Of a DNA stretch of 20,229 bases, positions 1 through 6,981 are shown piece after piece. This DNA is from Nitrospirae bacterium RIFCSPLOW2_12_42_9. Its GTDB lineage: Bacteria > Nitrospirota > 9FT-COMBO-42-15 > HDB-SIOI813. A model generated the notes under the pieces. It was not told where the DNA came from, did not search any database, and was given only the letters and a program-made list of their open reading frames with translations. A program made the translations under genes and the position numbers. The DNA is taken from positions 4,021 to 24,249 of the forward strand of contig MHER01000033.1 in the NCBI GenBank assembly GCA_001805205.1. Reading direction: 5' to 3'. Numbering within the stretch: the stretch's first letter is position 1; every line of letters begins with the position of its first letter.

Positions 1-152
1 ACGAGACATGATTCATCAGCCTTTTTTACATAGAGGGTTGTTGCATCTACCTCAGAGTGTATGGCAACCGTAGGAATATTTAATTCCTTACATGCCCTTA
101 TTACCCTTAAGGCAATCTCACCCCTGTTTGCTATCAGTACTTTCTTAAACAT
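1..152 (-). CDS. Biotin carboxylase subunit, N-terminal 50 residues (partial)
   Basis: The ATG is at 150-152 and the gene runs off the left edge of the window. The visible peptide starts [20 protein letters not shown] and continues through [15 protein letters not shown] to KKADES. This is the highly conserved opening of the biotin carboxylase N-terminal (Rossmann-like) domain shared by AccC, PycA and related acyl-CoA carboxylase subunits. Family members carry out ATP-dependent carboxylation of biotin on a carrier protein with bicarbonate. Fifty residues cannot separate acetyl-CoA carboxylase AccC from a pyruvate carboxylase A subunit or a propionyl-CoA carboxylase, so no symbol is given. It lies downstream of the deoxyhypusine-synthase-like gene on the same strand, separated by 221 bases that carry an inverted repeat, so co-transcription is uncertain. 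Confidence 0.88.
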   Translation of the reverse strand, partial: MFKKVLIANRGEIALRVIRACKELNIPTVAIHSEVDATTLYVKKADESCL

Positions 153-231
153 ATCGATATTGGTTGCTCATTCTAAAAAAATCTTATCCTATCAAGGCTA
201 TCTGCGTCAAGGTTTAGATAATCCTTCCTGA

Positions 232-375
232 AATTCAGACACTGGACTTCAGACTTTAGACATCAGACTTTTTCTCTCGTTCCCAAGCTCCAGCTTTTAT
301 TTTTTTTGTAATCTCTATCCATTTATTTTCCTTTTTAAGTCTAATGTCTGATGTCTATGGTCTACTGTCTGAATT
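232..375. repeat. Imperfect inverted repeat of AGAC/CAGAC-rich arms, about 39 bp each
   Basis: The left arm (232-270) and right arm (337-375) are near reverse complements. Both contain AATTCAGACA at the outer end and ATCAGAC / TAGACTT words inside, and within each arm a CAGAC-like decamer recurs. The 66-base centre is T-rich. The right arm reaches the stop codon of the deoxyhypusine-synthase-like gene (374-376). It could fold as a transcript hairpin after that gene, or be a dispersed intergenic element. There is no coding potential. Confidence 0.6.
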
Positions 376-1318
376 ACAGTAATCCTTCAATTATTGCTGC
401 TGCAAGCAGGGGGACCATAATCTCATGATGGCCTGTCAGGGTATATCCCCTGCCAGTGCCGTCTTTCGTAGGCCTCCTTACTACATTTGTTAAAGGACGA
501 TAGTGCTGAATAAAATCCATATTAACTGTCGTAAAATTCCTGACCTTGTAACCAAGGTTCCTGACCATTGTTAATGCCTTTAAAAAAACCTCCGGTAATA
601 TTACAGCAGAACCAATGTTTAAATAGACACCCCCTTCTAATCTTGATACAACGCCTGCAAATAACTTAAAATCCCTGTAACTGCACTCACCTGTTGCACC
701 ACCATCCATACGGGGATGCATATGCAGGATGTCTGCACCCAGGGCAACATGAACTGTTACCGGAATACCCTGCCTCACTGAAGCAGCAAGCAGACTGATA
801 TCTTTATATGGAAATTTTGAACTATTTATCATCTCACCCACTGACCTTCCTAAACCCCAGCCCTTTTTTACCCCTTTTCTTATGGCATCATTCAAAAGTC
901 TCCCTGTCTCGTCTGCCATACCGAATGTCCCCTTACCCAATTCCTCATCAACCTCCTCTGATGTCTTACCTGCAAGGGCAATTTCAAAGTCATGGACAAT
1001 ACCTGCACCATTCAGTGCAATGGCCTGAATTACACCTCTCTGGATTAAATCGATGATAACAGGACTTAGACCGACCTTTATTACATGGGCGCCCATCCCG
1101 GCGGCGATCAGTTTTTTAGTTTTATATGCCTTGATTATAGTGCGGGTTATGTCCTTAAGGTCTTTTACAGCAAGGATCTCCGGAAGTGTATTGATAAAGT
1201 CATTTAACGTTCCGCCGGCAACAACAGGTCGTGAAAAGTCTTTTATACTGACCTTACTCTTTCTGTCCCTTAATGAGTAAGTCTTTAATCCTTCAGGAGA
1301 AATAGACTGGAATTTCAT
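374..1318 (-). CDS. Deoxyhypusine synthase-like protein, function unknown
   Basis: About 314 residues from an ATG at 1316-1318 (MKFQSISPEG). A TTG 36 bases further upstream is in frame but gives an unlikely leucine-rich, proline-containing extension, and neither start has a strong ribosome binding site. The central part has a glycine-rich block (GMGAHVIKVGLSPVIIDLIQ) followed by NGAGIVHDFEIAL. I read this as the NAD-binding Rossmann-like core of the deoxyhypusine synthase family, where a similar TGxxxxHDxxxAL block occurs. Conserved histidines follow at ALGADILHMHPRMDGG. I do not see the catalytic lysine region of true deoxyhypusine synthase, and bacteria do not hypusinate EF-P, so the substrate is unknown. 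The gene starts 57 bases after the barrel-like gene ends and may share its transcript. The family assignment rests on remembered motif similarity. Confidence 0.5.
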   Translation of the reverse strand: MKFQSISPEGLKTYSLRDRKSKVSIKDFSRPVVAGGTLNDFINTLPEILAVKDLKDITRTIIKAYKTKKLIAAGMGAHVIKVGLSPVIIDLIQRGVIQAIALNGAGIVHDFEIALAGKTSEEVDEELGKGTFGMADETGRLLNDAIRKGVKKGWGLGRSVGEMINSSKFPYKDISLLAASVRQGIPVTVHVALGADILHMHPRMDGGATGECSYRDFKLFAGVVSRLEGGVYLNIGSAVILPEVFLKALTMVRNLGYKVRNFTTVNMDFIQHYRPLTNVVRRPTKDGTGRGYTLTGHHEIMVPLLAAAIIEGLL

Positions 1319-1375
1319 TGTGGCAGAATAACACAGGGGTAATAATAAGGTCAAGGTATGGAATAAAAAAATGCT

Positions 1376-2068
1376 TTAAAAACGCCACATAATACCACTA
1401 AGGAGGCCCTGTCGGGTGTGGTAATCAATATTCAGAAGCATACGGCGTGTAATCTCAACTGAAATACCACCTATAAAGTTCAGGTAATAGTTCTCTTCAA
1501 CATGACCCCATGTAACGAATTCTCCTGCCTTCTCATAACAATCATTTTCTGGTTTGGTCTCACAAACTTTCTCTCCTCCTTCCCATTTACAGGCTAATTT
1601 TATATCATCACAGAATGTAAATAGTTCTGAGGTTTTTTTCTTTGAGATCCCAAGACCCGTGTTTACAAAGAATCTTGAAAAAACAGGAATCCTGAAACCC
1701 AGTTTTCCAAATACCTCCCATTCATCCCCATCATCAAAAACCCCGTTTTCATTACAATCTCTTGCAGCTTTGGATTCATCTTGATCGGATTCATCAGGAT
1801 CAACAGGTTCGGCAACATGAAAATCATTACATGAATTTTTTAGACTTTCTTCTGTAGGTACATAACTCCACGGGCCATCAGTAATAAATTTTGCAGAAAG
1901 CCCGACCAATCCGTACCCGAAACCAAAATCCCTGCCAACAGCTACTCCTGTGCTGTTCTTTCCTAATTCAATAGAGAGATTGGCAGCGTTAACCTGATTG
2001 TTGATGAGGAAAATAAAGAAAGAGAGGATAATTGCTTTTATTAATACAGGCATTATTGATGGACTCAT
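1376..2068 (-). CDS. Exported, probable outer-membrane beta-barrel protein with Ca-binding-like loop
   Basis: The 230-residue product has a signal peptide (hydrophobic core about residues 8-24, likely cleavage after VNA at 28). The mature part is glycine/aromatic rich with alternating hydrophobic stretches and ends in Trp-Arg-Phe. A terminal Phe preceded by alternating residues is typical of substrates of the outer-membrane assembly machinery. Residues 86-116 form an acidic insert ending in DCNENGVFDDGD, which has EF-hand-like spacing of oxygen ligands (D104, N106, N108, D115). Six cysteines (80, 105, 153, 160, 169, 177) all lie in the hydrophilic insert segments and could form disulfides. 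A G/A-rich Shine-Dalgarno-like stretch lies about 18 bases upstream, too far to be convincing. I recognise no specific family. An OmpW-like or MipA-like small barrel is possible. Confidence 0.6.
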   Translation of the reverse strand: MSPSIMPVLIKAIILSFFIFLINNQVNAANLSIELGKNSTGVAVGRDFGFGYGLVGLSAKFITDGPWSYVPTEESLKNSCNDFHVAEPVDPDESDQDESKAARDCNENGVFDDGDEWEVFGKLGFRIPVFSRFFVNTGLGISKKKTSELFTFCDDIKLACKWEGGEKVCETKPENDCYEKAGEFVTWGHVEENYYLNFIGGISVEITRRMLLNIDYHTRQGLLSGIMWRF

Positions 2069-2084
2069 AAAAAATAGAAAATCT

Positions 2085-2118
2085 CCCTCCCCTTAATCCC
2101 CTCCCACAAGGGGAGGGG
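2085..2118. repeat. GC-block palindromic intergenic element
   Basis: CCCCTCCC (2098-2105) and GGGAGGGG (2111-2118) form a perfect 8-bp stem with a 5-base loop. A further CCCTCCCC at 2085-2092 can pair with the same right arm instead, so two alternative hairpins exist. The element lies between the end of apt and the start of the barrel-like gene. It lacks an immediate U-run on the minus strand, so it is a weak terminator candidate. Its style matches the C/G-block element at 11732-11776. Confidence 0.6.
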
Positions 2119-2147
2119 AATTTGGACTTTTTACGATTCTATCATTA

Positions 2148-2660
2148 TTAATATGACACAAGCGAAATCACATTATATCCATCCAGTTTATTCCTTCCGC
2201 GAAGACCTGCCAATTCTATCAGGAATGCTATGCCGTGGATCACACCACCAAGCTTTCTCACAAGTTGTACAGTTGCAGCAACTGTCCCACCTGTGGCAAT
2301 AAGATCATCTACTATCAGAACCTTTTCACCAGGTGCAATTGCATCCTGATGTATAGCAAGGGCATCACTCCCGTATTCCAATTCATACCTGGCCTCATAC
2401 ACATCGCTCGGCAGCTTACCAGGCTTCCTTACCGGAACAAATCCTGCACCGAGGCTGTATGCTACCGGCGCACCAATAATAAATCCCCTTGATTCCATTG
2501 CAACCACTTTCTGTATCCCTTCACCTTCATAGAATCCGCTGATTTTATTAATAACACGTTTAAATGTCTCAGCATCTTTTAAAAGGGTTGTAACATCATA
2601 AAACAGTATCCCCTCTTTTGGGAAATCAGGAATCTCTCTAATCTTTGTTTTCAGGTCCAT
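2148..2660 (-). CDS. apt: Adenine phosphoribosyltransferase
   Basis: The enzyme makes AMP and pyrophosphate from adenine and PRPP (purine salvage, cytoplasm). The 170 residues match the usual bacterial Apt length. The N-terminus has the family opening IPDFPKEGILFYDVTTLL (residues 10-27), then VAMESRGFIIGAPVA (53-67), VRKPGKLP (77-84) and the PRPP-binding loop VLIVDDLIATGGT (114-126), which carries the two adjacent aspartates. The start is supported by GGAGGAG 8 bases upstream of the ATG. It begins 22 bases after the sigma factor gene stops, so the two are very likely co-transcribed. No defects are seen. Confidence 0.96.
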   Translation of the reverse strand: MDLKTKIREIPDFPKEGILFYDVTTLLKDAETFKRVINKISGFYEGEGIQKVVAMESRGFIIGAPVAYSLGAGFVPVRKPGKLPSDVYEARYELEYGSDALAIHQDAIAPGEKVLIVDDLIATGGTVAATVQLVRKLGGVIHGIAFLIELAGLRGRNKLDGYNVISLVSY

Positions 2661-2682
2661 TTGGATAACTCCTCCATTTGTC

Positions 2683-3762
2683 TTAAAGAACTTCTTCTCT
2701 TTTTATCTCTTTTTTGGCTATTATACTTCGCAGCTTTGCAAGGGAAGCTGCCTCTATCTGCCTTATCCTCTCTCTCGTAAGACCGAACCTCTGCCCTATC
2801 TCCTCGAGCGTCTTAGGTTCCTGTCCCTCTAATCCAAATCTGAGACAAATGACCTCTCTCTCCTTATTTTTTAGCTCTGCCAGCCACCTGTCAATCTCTT
2901 CCCGCATGCTTATCCCTTCAGCAATCTTGGCCGGAGAGTTTATTGTACTGTCAGCAATAATATCTCTCAGATAACTCTCTTCTCTGTCTCCAACAGGACT
3001 CTCAAGGGAATAGGTTTTCCTGATAAGCTGTTTTAATCCTTCAATATCCTCATTTGTAACCTTCATCCTCTTTGCAATCTCTTTAGTCTGCGGTTCACGT
3101 CCAAGCTCCTGGATTAATATTTCAACTGTAGACAGGTATTTATTAATATGTTCAGCTACATGTACCGGAAGCCTGATAGTCTTTGTCTGGTTTATGATTG
3201 CCCGCTCTATTGACTGCCTTATCCACCATGATGCATAAGTACTGAACCTGAACCCTTTTTTATAATCAAACCTCTCAACAGCCTTCATAAGCCCTATATT
3301 ACCTTCTTCAATAATGTCCGCCAACGGAAGCCCCCTGTTCAGATATCTCTTCCCTATATTAACAACAAGTCTCAGGTTGGCCTCTATCATCCTCTGACGG
3401 GCCTTATCATCTCCATGGGAGATCCTTTCAGATAGTTGCTTTTCTTCTTCGAATGTAAGCAGAGAGGCATGACTTATCTCATGCAGGTAAGACCGTATCA
3501 CATCCAATTCAGGTGTATATTTTGTTTCTTCTTCCTCTTCCTCTGTCTCTTTTTCAGTTTCTTCACTCTCCTCTTCTACTTCAGTATCAACAACATCATT
3601 TGAAATGTCCCTGATATCAGGAAATTCTTTATCCTCAAGATCAACATCTTCTTTCTCTTCTTCTTCCTCCTCCTCTTCTTCTTTTTCCTCTTTATTTTCT
3701 TTTACTTCTCCTTCAATGACCAGAGGAGTATCCTTTAGCTTCTTTTGCCTCTTCCTTCCCAT
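2683..3762 (-). CDS. rpoS: RpoS-like group 2 sigma-70 factor with acidic N-terminal extension
   Basis: This is an RNA polymerase sigma factor of 359 residues. Residues 1-85 form a highly acidic, low-complexity tail, including nine consecutive Glu around residues 28-36 and a second Glu-rich block at 61-79. Region 1.2 starts at about 86 ([10 protein letters not shown]). Regions 2.1-2.4 span about 122-192 with [19 protein letters not shown] and [17 protein letters not shown]. Region 3 follows ([11 protein letters not shown] at 197-207). Region 4 spans about 294-349 with the helix-turn-helix [20 protein letters not shown]. There is no region 1.1 and no long non-conserved region of a housekeeping RpoD, and the core resembles the RpoS type, so general-stress or stationary-phase use is inferred. 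AGGAAAG lies 5 bases before the ATG. The gene follows tRNA-Pro by 26 bases and shares its promoter. Confidence 0.85.
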   Translation of the reverse strand: MGRKRQKKLKDTPLVIEGEVKENKEEKEEEEEEEEEKEDVDLEDKEFPDIRDISNDVVDTEVEEESEETEKETEEEEEETKYTPELDVIRSYLHEISHASLLTFEEEKQLSERISHGDDKARQRMIEANLRLVVNIGKRYLNRGLPLADIIEEGNIGLMKAVERFDYKKGFRFSTYASWWIRQSIERAIINQTKTIRLPVHVAEHINKYLSTVEILIQELGREPQTKEIAKRMKVTNEDIEGLKQLIRKTYSLESPVGDREESYLRDIIADSTINSPAKIAEGISMREEIDRWLAELKNKEREVICLRFGLEGQEPKTLEEIGQRFGLTRERIRQIEAASLAKLRSIIAKKEIKREEVL

Positions 3763-3788
3763 GAACTTTCCTTTATTTTTTATTTGAG

Positions 3789-3862
3789 TCGGGGCGAGAG
3801 GATTTGAACCTCCGACACCATCGTCCCGAACGATGTGCGCTGCCAGGCTGCGCTACGCCCCG
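3789..3862 (-). tRNA. tRNA-Pro (anticodon CGG)
   Basis: The 74-base cloverleaf is on the minus strand. The acceptor stem CGGGGCG (5' end at 3862) pairs with CGCCCCG (3790-3796), with discriminator A at 3789. The D arm has the usual AGCGCAGCCTGGCAGCGCA. The anticodon stem CATCG/CGATG encloses loop TTCGGGA, giving anticodon CGG. The T arm is GGAGGTTCAAATCCTC. CCA is not encoded: the next bases read CTC. It sits between ald and rpoS, 26 bases from each. Confidence 0.96.
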
Positions 3863-3871
3863 TATTGGGTT

Positions 3872-3900
3872 ATCATAAAATAGTGCTGTTATATTGTCAA
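3872..3900 (-). promoter_or_regulatory. Near-consensus sigma-70 promoter for tRNA-Pro and rpoS
   Basis: Read on the minus strand, TTGACA (3895-3900) is followed by a 17-base spacer and TATGAT (3872-3877), with the tRNA 5' end 9 bases further on. This is a perfect -35 and a 5/6 -10 with ideal spacing. The -35 hexamer lies inside the ald reading frame, encoding Leu-Thr of the terminal RLTI. No terminator is visible between the tRNA and rpoS, so the same transcript probably continues into rpoS and apt. Confidence 0.75.
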
Positions 3901-4995
3901 TCGATTATACTTGAGTCCAAATGTATCTGCAACTGCGTGGCAGGTAACTCTTCCGCCAAGAATAGTTACACCTCTCCCTAATGCGGGATCCTCTTCTACA
4001 GCCTTCTTCCAACCAAGATCAGCAAGTTTAATTATGTATGGAATTGTTGAATTACAGAGGGCAAAGGTGGATGTTCGGGGAAATGCACCCGGCATATTTA
4101 CTACACAGTAATGTATTACACCATCAACTGAATATACAGGACAGGAATGGGTAGTAGGCTTTGACGTCTCAATACAACCACCCTGGTCAATAGAGACATC
4201 AACTATTACTGCCCCCTTTTTCATTTTTGAAATTAATTCCTTCTTAATGAGATATGGTGCCCTTGCACCCGGTACCAGGACAGCGCCTATAACAATATCA
4301 GATGATAAGACCTCTTCTTCTATATTATGTTCATTTGATGCGAGGGTTATTACTCTGCCATTAAAAACGTCATCAATATATTTAAGTCTTTTAGAATCTC
4401 TATCGAGCATTACAACCTGTGCACCAAGTCCAATTGCAATCCTTGCTGCATTCTGACCTACAGTACCTGCACCAAGGATTGTAACCTTACCTGGTGCAAC
4501 ACCTGGCACACCGGATATCAGGACACCTGCGCCCCCTTGTGACTCCTGAAGATAATATGCAGCCACAATAGATGCCATCCGGCCTGCAATCTCACTCATC
4601 GGGATCAGAATAGGTAATGCCCCATTATCAAGCTGTACAGCCTCATAGGCTATTGCCACAACTCCACTATTGATAAGCGCATCGGTTAACCTTCTATCTG
4701 ATGCAAGGTGGAGGAATGTGAATAATACCTGCTCCCTGCGAATTAATGGATATTCCCGTGGTAAGGGTTCTTTAACCTTTACAATAAGGTCTGACCTTGA
4801 AAAGATTTCTTCTTCAGATGATACTAATTCTCCTCCTGCAGTCTGATATTCATCATCAGAAATCCCGCTGCCAATACCTGCATTAGTTTGTATCAGGACA
4901 GTATGTCCTTTACCTGTCAGAATCCTAACGCCTGATGGGACAATTGCAGCCCTGAATTCATTATCTTTTATCTCCCTGGGTATGCCTATGATCAT
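3889..4995 (-). CDS. ald: Alanine dehydrogenase
   Basis: The enzyme catalyses NAD-dependent interconversion of L-alanine and pyruvate plus ammonia. The 368 residues match the family length. Catalytic residues known from characterised alanine dehydrogenases fall at exactly the same numbers here: Arg15, Lys75 (KVKEP), His96 (FLHLA) and Asp270 (VSIDQGG). The NAD-binding GAGTVG lies at 175-180 with Asp198 at the end of the next strand, the usual ribose-binding position. Only a weak AAAGG is seen about 15 bases upstream. The gene starts 7 bases after the stop of the 97-residue gene, so translational coupling is likely. Its last codons contain the -35 element of the tRNA-Pro/rpoS promoter. It may serve alanine catabolism, ammonia assimilation or redox balancing. 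Confidence 0.96.
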   Translation of the reverse strand: MIIGIPREIKDNEFRAAIVPSGVRILTGKGHTVLIQTNAGIGSGISDDEYQTAGGELVSSEEEIFSRSDLIVKVKEPLPREYPLIRREQVLFTFLHLASDRRLTDALINSGVVAIAYEAVQLDNGALPILIPMSEIAGRMASIVAAYYLQESQGGAGVLISGVPGVAPGKVTILGAGTVGQNAARIAIGLGAQVVMLDRDSKRLKYIDDVFNGRVITLASNEHNIEEEVLSSDIVIGAVLVPGARAPYLIKKELISKMKKGAVIVDVSIDQGGCIETSKPTTHSCPVYSVDGVIHYCVVNMPGAFPRTSTFALCNSTIPYIIKLADLGWKKAVEEDPALGRGVTILGGRVTCHAVADTFGLKYNRLTI

Positions 4996-5002
4996 ATCTA
5001 TA

Positions 5003-5296
5003 TTATTTATTACCTTTATATGGAAAGATAAGATGTATATGGTCCTTATTTACTACCATAAATTCTGATATGTATTTTAACTGACCATCAGTCATAGAAA
5101 AACACTCAGCATTAGTGACAGGAAGGAACATGTCCGTTTCTATCCCTGCCATAGTTTTATTTAGGAAATCAGTAAGCCGTCCACTCTTAATAATATACAT
5201 GTCCCCTATGATTTTGTAGTGGTGAGTAAATATAATCACCCTTACGTGTTCTTTATCAACATGAAGTGGTCTTTTCCTGTCTATTTCTGCTGTCAT
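5003..5296 (-). CDS. Small conserved protein of unknown function (DUF6812-like)
   Basis: The 97-residue product starts from an ATG preceded by GGGAGGTG at good spacing, so the gene is real. It has no signal peptide or membrane segment. The pattern is two short strands (VRVIIFTHHYKIIGDMYI), the motif GRLTDFLN (residues 39-46) and a later NAECFSMTDG and strand pair. The order 'strand, G, strand, RLSD-LN' resembles a small family I recall as DUF6812, tentatively. It lies 7 bases upstream of ald in the same orientation and is probably its operon partner. That suggests a role linked to alanine metabolism or to expression from this locus, but no function can be assigned. Confidence 0.75.
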   Translation of the reverse strand: MTAEIDRKRPLHVDKEHVRVIIFTHHYKIIGDMYIIKSGRLTDFLNKTMAGIETDMFLPVTNAECFSMTDGQLKYISEFMVVNKDHIHLIFPYKGNK

Positions 5297-5461
5297 TTTT
5301 GCACCTCCCTTAATTTAAAACTCTAATTAAAACCAAGGGAAAAATCAAGAAAAATCCTATTTCCTCTCTCCTGCGGTATTCCTCTGATTCGGAATATAGA
5401 AGTATTTAGTTTACATTCTGGATAATAATTGATAAAAGATATGATATTAGGAGGATACTCT

Positions 5462-6952
5462 ATGGCTGATAATATAAAAAATTATATAAACGGTAAGTGG
5501 GTTTCCGGAAATGGAAAAGGAACATTCAAGAGTATCAATCCTGCAAGGAGAGATAATATTATCGGTGTAATAACAAAATCATCACACAAAGATGTTGATC
5601 GTGCTGTTGAGGCAGCAAAAGAAGCATTCAAGGGTTGGTCTCTCCTCCCTGCGCCCCGTCGCGGAGAGATACTATTCCGTGCTGCAGAACTTCTTATTAA
5701 AGAGAAGAAGACACTGGGACAGCTTGTAACAAGGGAGATGGGAAAGGTGCTGCCTGAAGGGCTTGGAGATGTTCAGGAGGCGATTGACATGGCCTACTAC
5801 ATGGGTGGAGAAGGGAGAAGACTTTCAGGGGAGACAGCGCCTTCAGAATTACCCAATAAAGATGCCAAATCCATAAGGGTCCCTATTGGGGTTTTTGCAC
5901 TTGTCACGCCGTGGAATTTCCCGATAGCTATTCCAGCATGGAAGATCTGCCCTGCCCTCATAGCAGGTAATACAGTCGTCTTTAAACCATCAAGCGAGAC
6001 TGCAGTCTGTGCAACAAGGTTTGTTGAGATATTCGAGGCAGCCGGTATACCAAAAGGTGTGCTGAATCTTGTTCATGGCTCTGGTCAGGAAGTGGGAGAA
6101 TACCTTGTAACACACCCTAATATTGATGCAGTTTCATTTACAGGGTCATGCCCAACCGGTGAGTATTTAGAGGGATTATGCGGTTTCCTCCATCGCCCCA
6201 TCTCAGCAGAAATGGGTGGCAAGAATGCCATAATAGTAATGGAAGATGCAAATCTGGAGTTGGCAGTCCATGGTGCAATCTGGGGAGGGTTTGGAACCTC
6301 TGGACAACGCTGCACGGCAGCAAGCCGGCTCGTGGTTCATAAGGCAGCATACAAGAAATTTATCAAAATATTCCAGGAAGCCGCATCACGTCTTCGTATC
6401 GGTGATGGACTCAGGAAGACCACTGATATGGGGCCTGTAGTTAACCAATCACAGTTTAAAAAGGTTCTGGATTATATTGAGATAGGGAAAAAAGAAGGGG
6501 CAAAACTTATCCACGGTGGAAAACCTTATACCGATGGTGAATGTGCAAAAGGATTTTTTATTGAACCAACAATTTTTATTGATGTTGATCAAAAGATGCG
6601 GATTGCACAGGAGGAGATATTCGGACCTGTAGTTAGTGTAATCAAGGCAAGGAACCTCGATGACGCGATTAACATTGTAAACGGGACCCGCTACGGCCTC
6701 TCATCCGCCATATATACTCAGGATGTTAATAAAAGTGCAATTGCAGAACAGGCGTTAGATACAGGCATTGTTTATATTAATGCCTCAACTATAGGTGCAG
6801 AGATTCAACTCCCTTTTGGAGGTACAAAATACACCGGTATTGGACCAAAGGAGGCAGGTGGACGTGGCGGTGCCCTTGATACCTACACAAAATGGAAGGT
6901 TATATACAGGGACTTCTCAGGAAAACTTCAGAGGGCCCAAATAGATAAATAG
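5462..6952 (+). CDS. NAD(P)-dependent aldehyde dehydrogenase
   Basis: This enzyme oxidises an aldehyde to a carboxylate. The chosen ATG at 5462 (MADNIKNYINGKWV) has AGGAGG 8 bases upstream. An ATG at 5429 is in frame but has no such site and would add 11 residues overlapping it. The 496 residues match the family. Visible motifs are TPWNFP (149-154, with the oxyanion Asn153), KPSSE (175-179), general base Glu250 in AEMGGK, the nucleophile Cys284 in GQRCTAASR, and EEIFGPV (384-390). The C-terminal INASTIGAEIQLPFGG and LQRAQID resemble the semialdehyde dehydrogenase group that includes 2-ketoglutarate semialdehyde and piperideine-6-carboxylate dehydrogenases. The substrate is undetermined. It is divergent from the 97-residue/ald pair, with 165 bases between starts. 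Confidence 0.93.
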   Translation: MADNIKNYINGKWVSGNGKGTFKSINPARRDNIIGVITKSSHKDVDRAVEAAKEAFKGWSLLPAPRRGEILFRAAELLIKEKKTLGQLVTREMGKVLPEGLGDVQEAIDMAYYMGGEGRRLSGETAPSELPNKDAKSIRVPIGVFALVTPWNFPIAIPAWKICPALIAGNTVVFKPSSETAVCATRFVEIFEAAGIPKGVLNLVHGSGQEVGEYLVTHPNIDAVSFTGSCPTGEYLEGLCGFLHRPISAEMGGKNAIIVMEDANLELAVHGAIWGGFGTSGQRCTAASRLVVHKAAYKKFIKIFQEAASRLRIGDGLRKTTDMGPVVNQSQFKKVLDYIEIGKKEGAKLIHGGKPYTDGECAKGFFIEPTIFIDVDQKMRIAQEEIFGPVVSVIKARNLDDAINIVNGTRYGLSSAIYTQDVNKSAIAEQALDTGIVYINASTIGAEIQLPFGGTKYTGIGPKEAGGRGGALDTYTKWKVIYRDFSGKLQRAQIDK

Positions 6953-6975
6953 ACAGATAAATAGACAGATAAATA
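6943..6975 (+). repeat. 12-bp tandem repeat, 2.75 copies, spanning the aldehyde dehydrogenase stop codon
   Basis: The unit AGATAAATAGAC occurs at 6943-6954 and 6955-6966, with nine bases of a third copy at 6967-6975. The TAG stop (6950-6952) lies in the first copy. Because 12 is divisible by 3, each copy repeats the same in-frame stop. The array fills the convergent gap up to the globin-sensor gene end at 6982, leaving no room for a normal terminator. Confidence 0.85.
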
Positions 6976-6981
6976 AGTATA

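Noticed and set aside
1319..1354. Upstream TTG start for the deoxyhypusine-synthase-like gene
   Set aside because: The extension is Leu/Pro-rich, has no ribosome binding site and is unlike the family start. The ATG at 1318 is preferred.
3605..3787. 60-codon serine/phenylalanine-rich plus-strand frame
   Set aside because: It is the complement of the Glu codon runs in the sigma factor tail.
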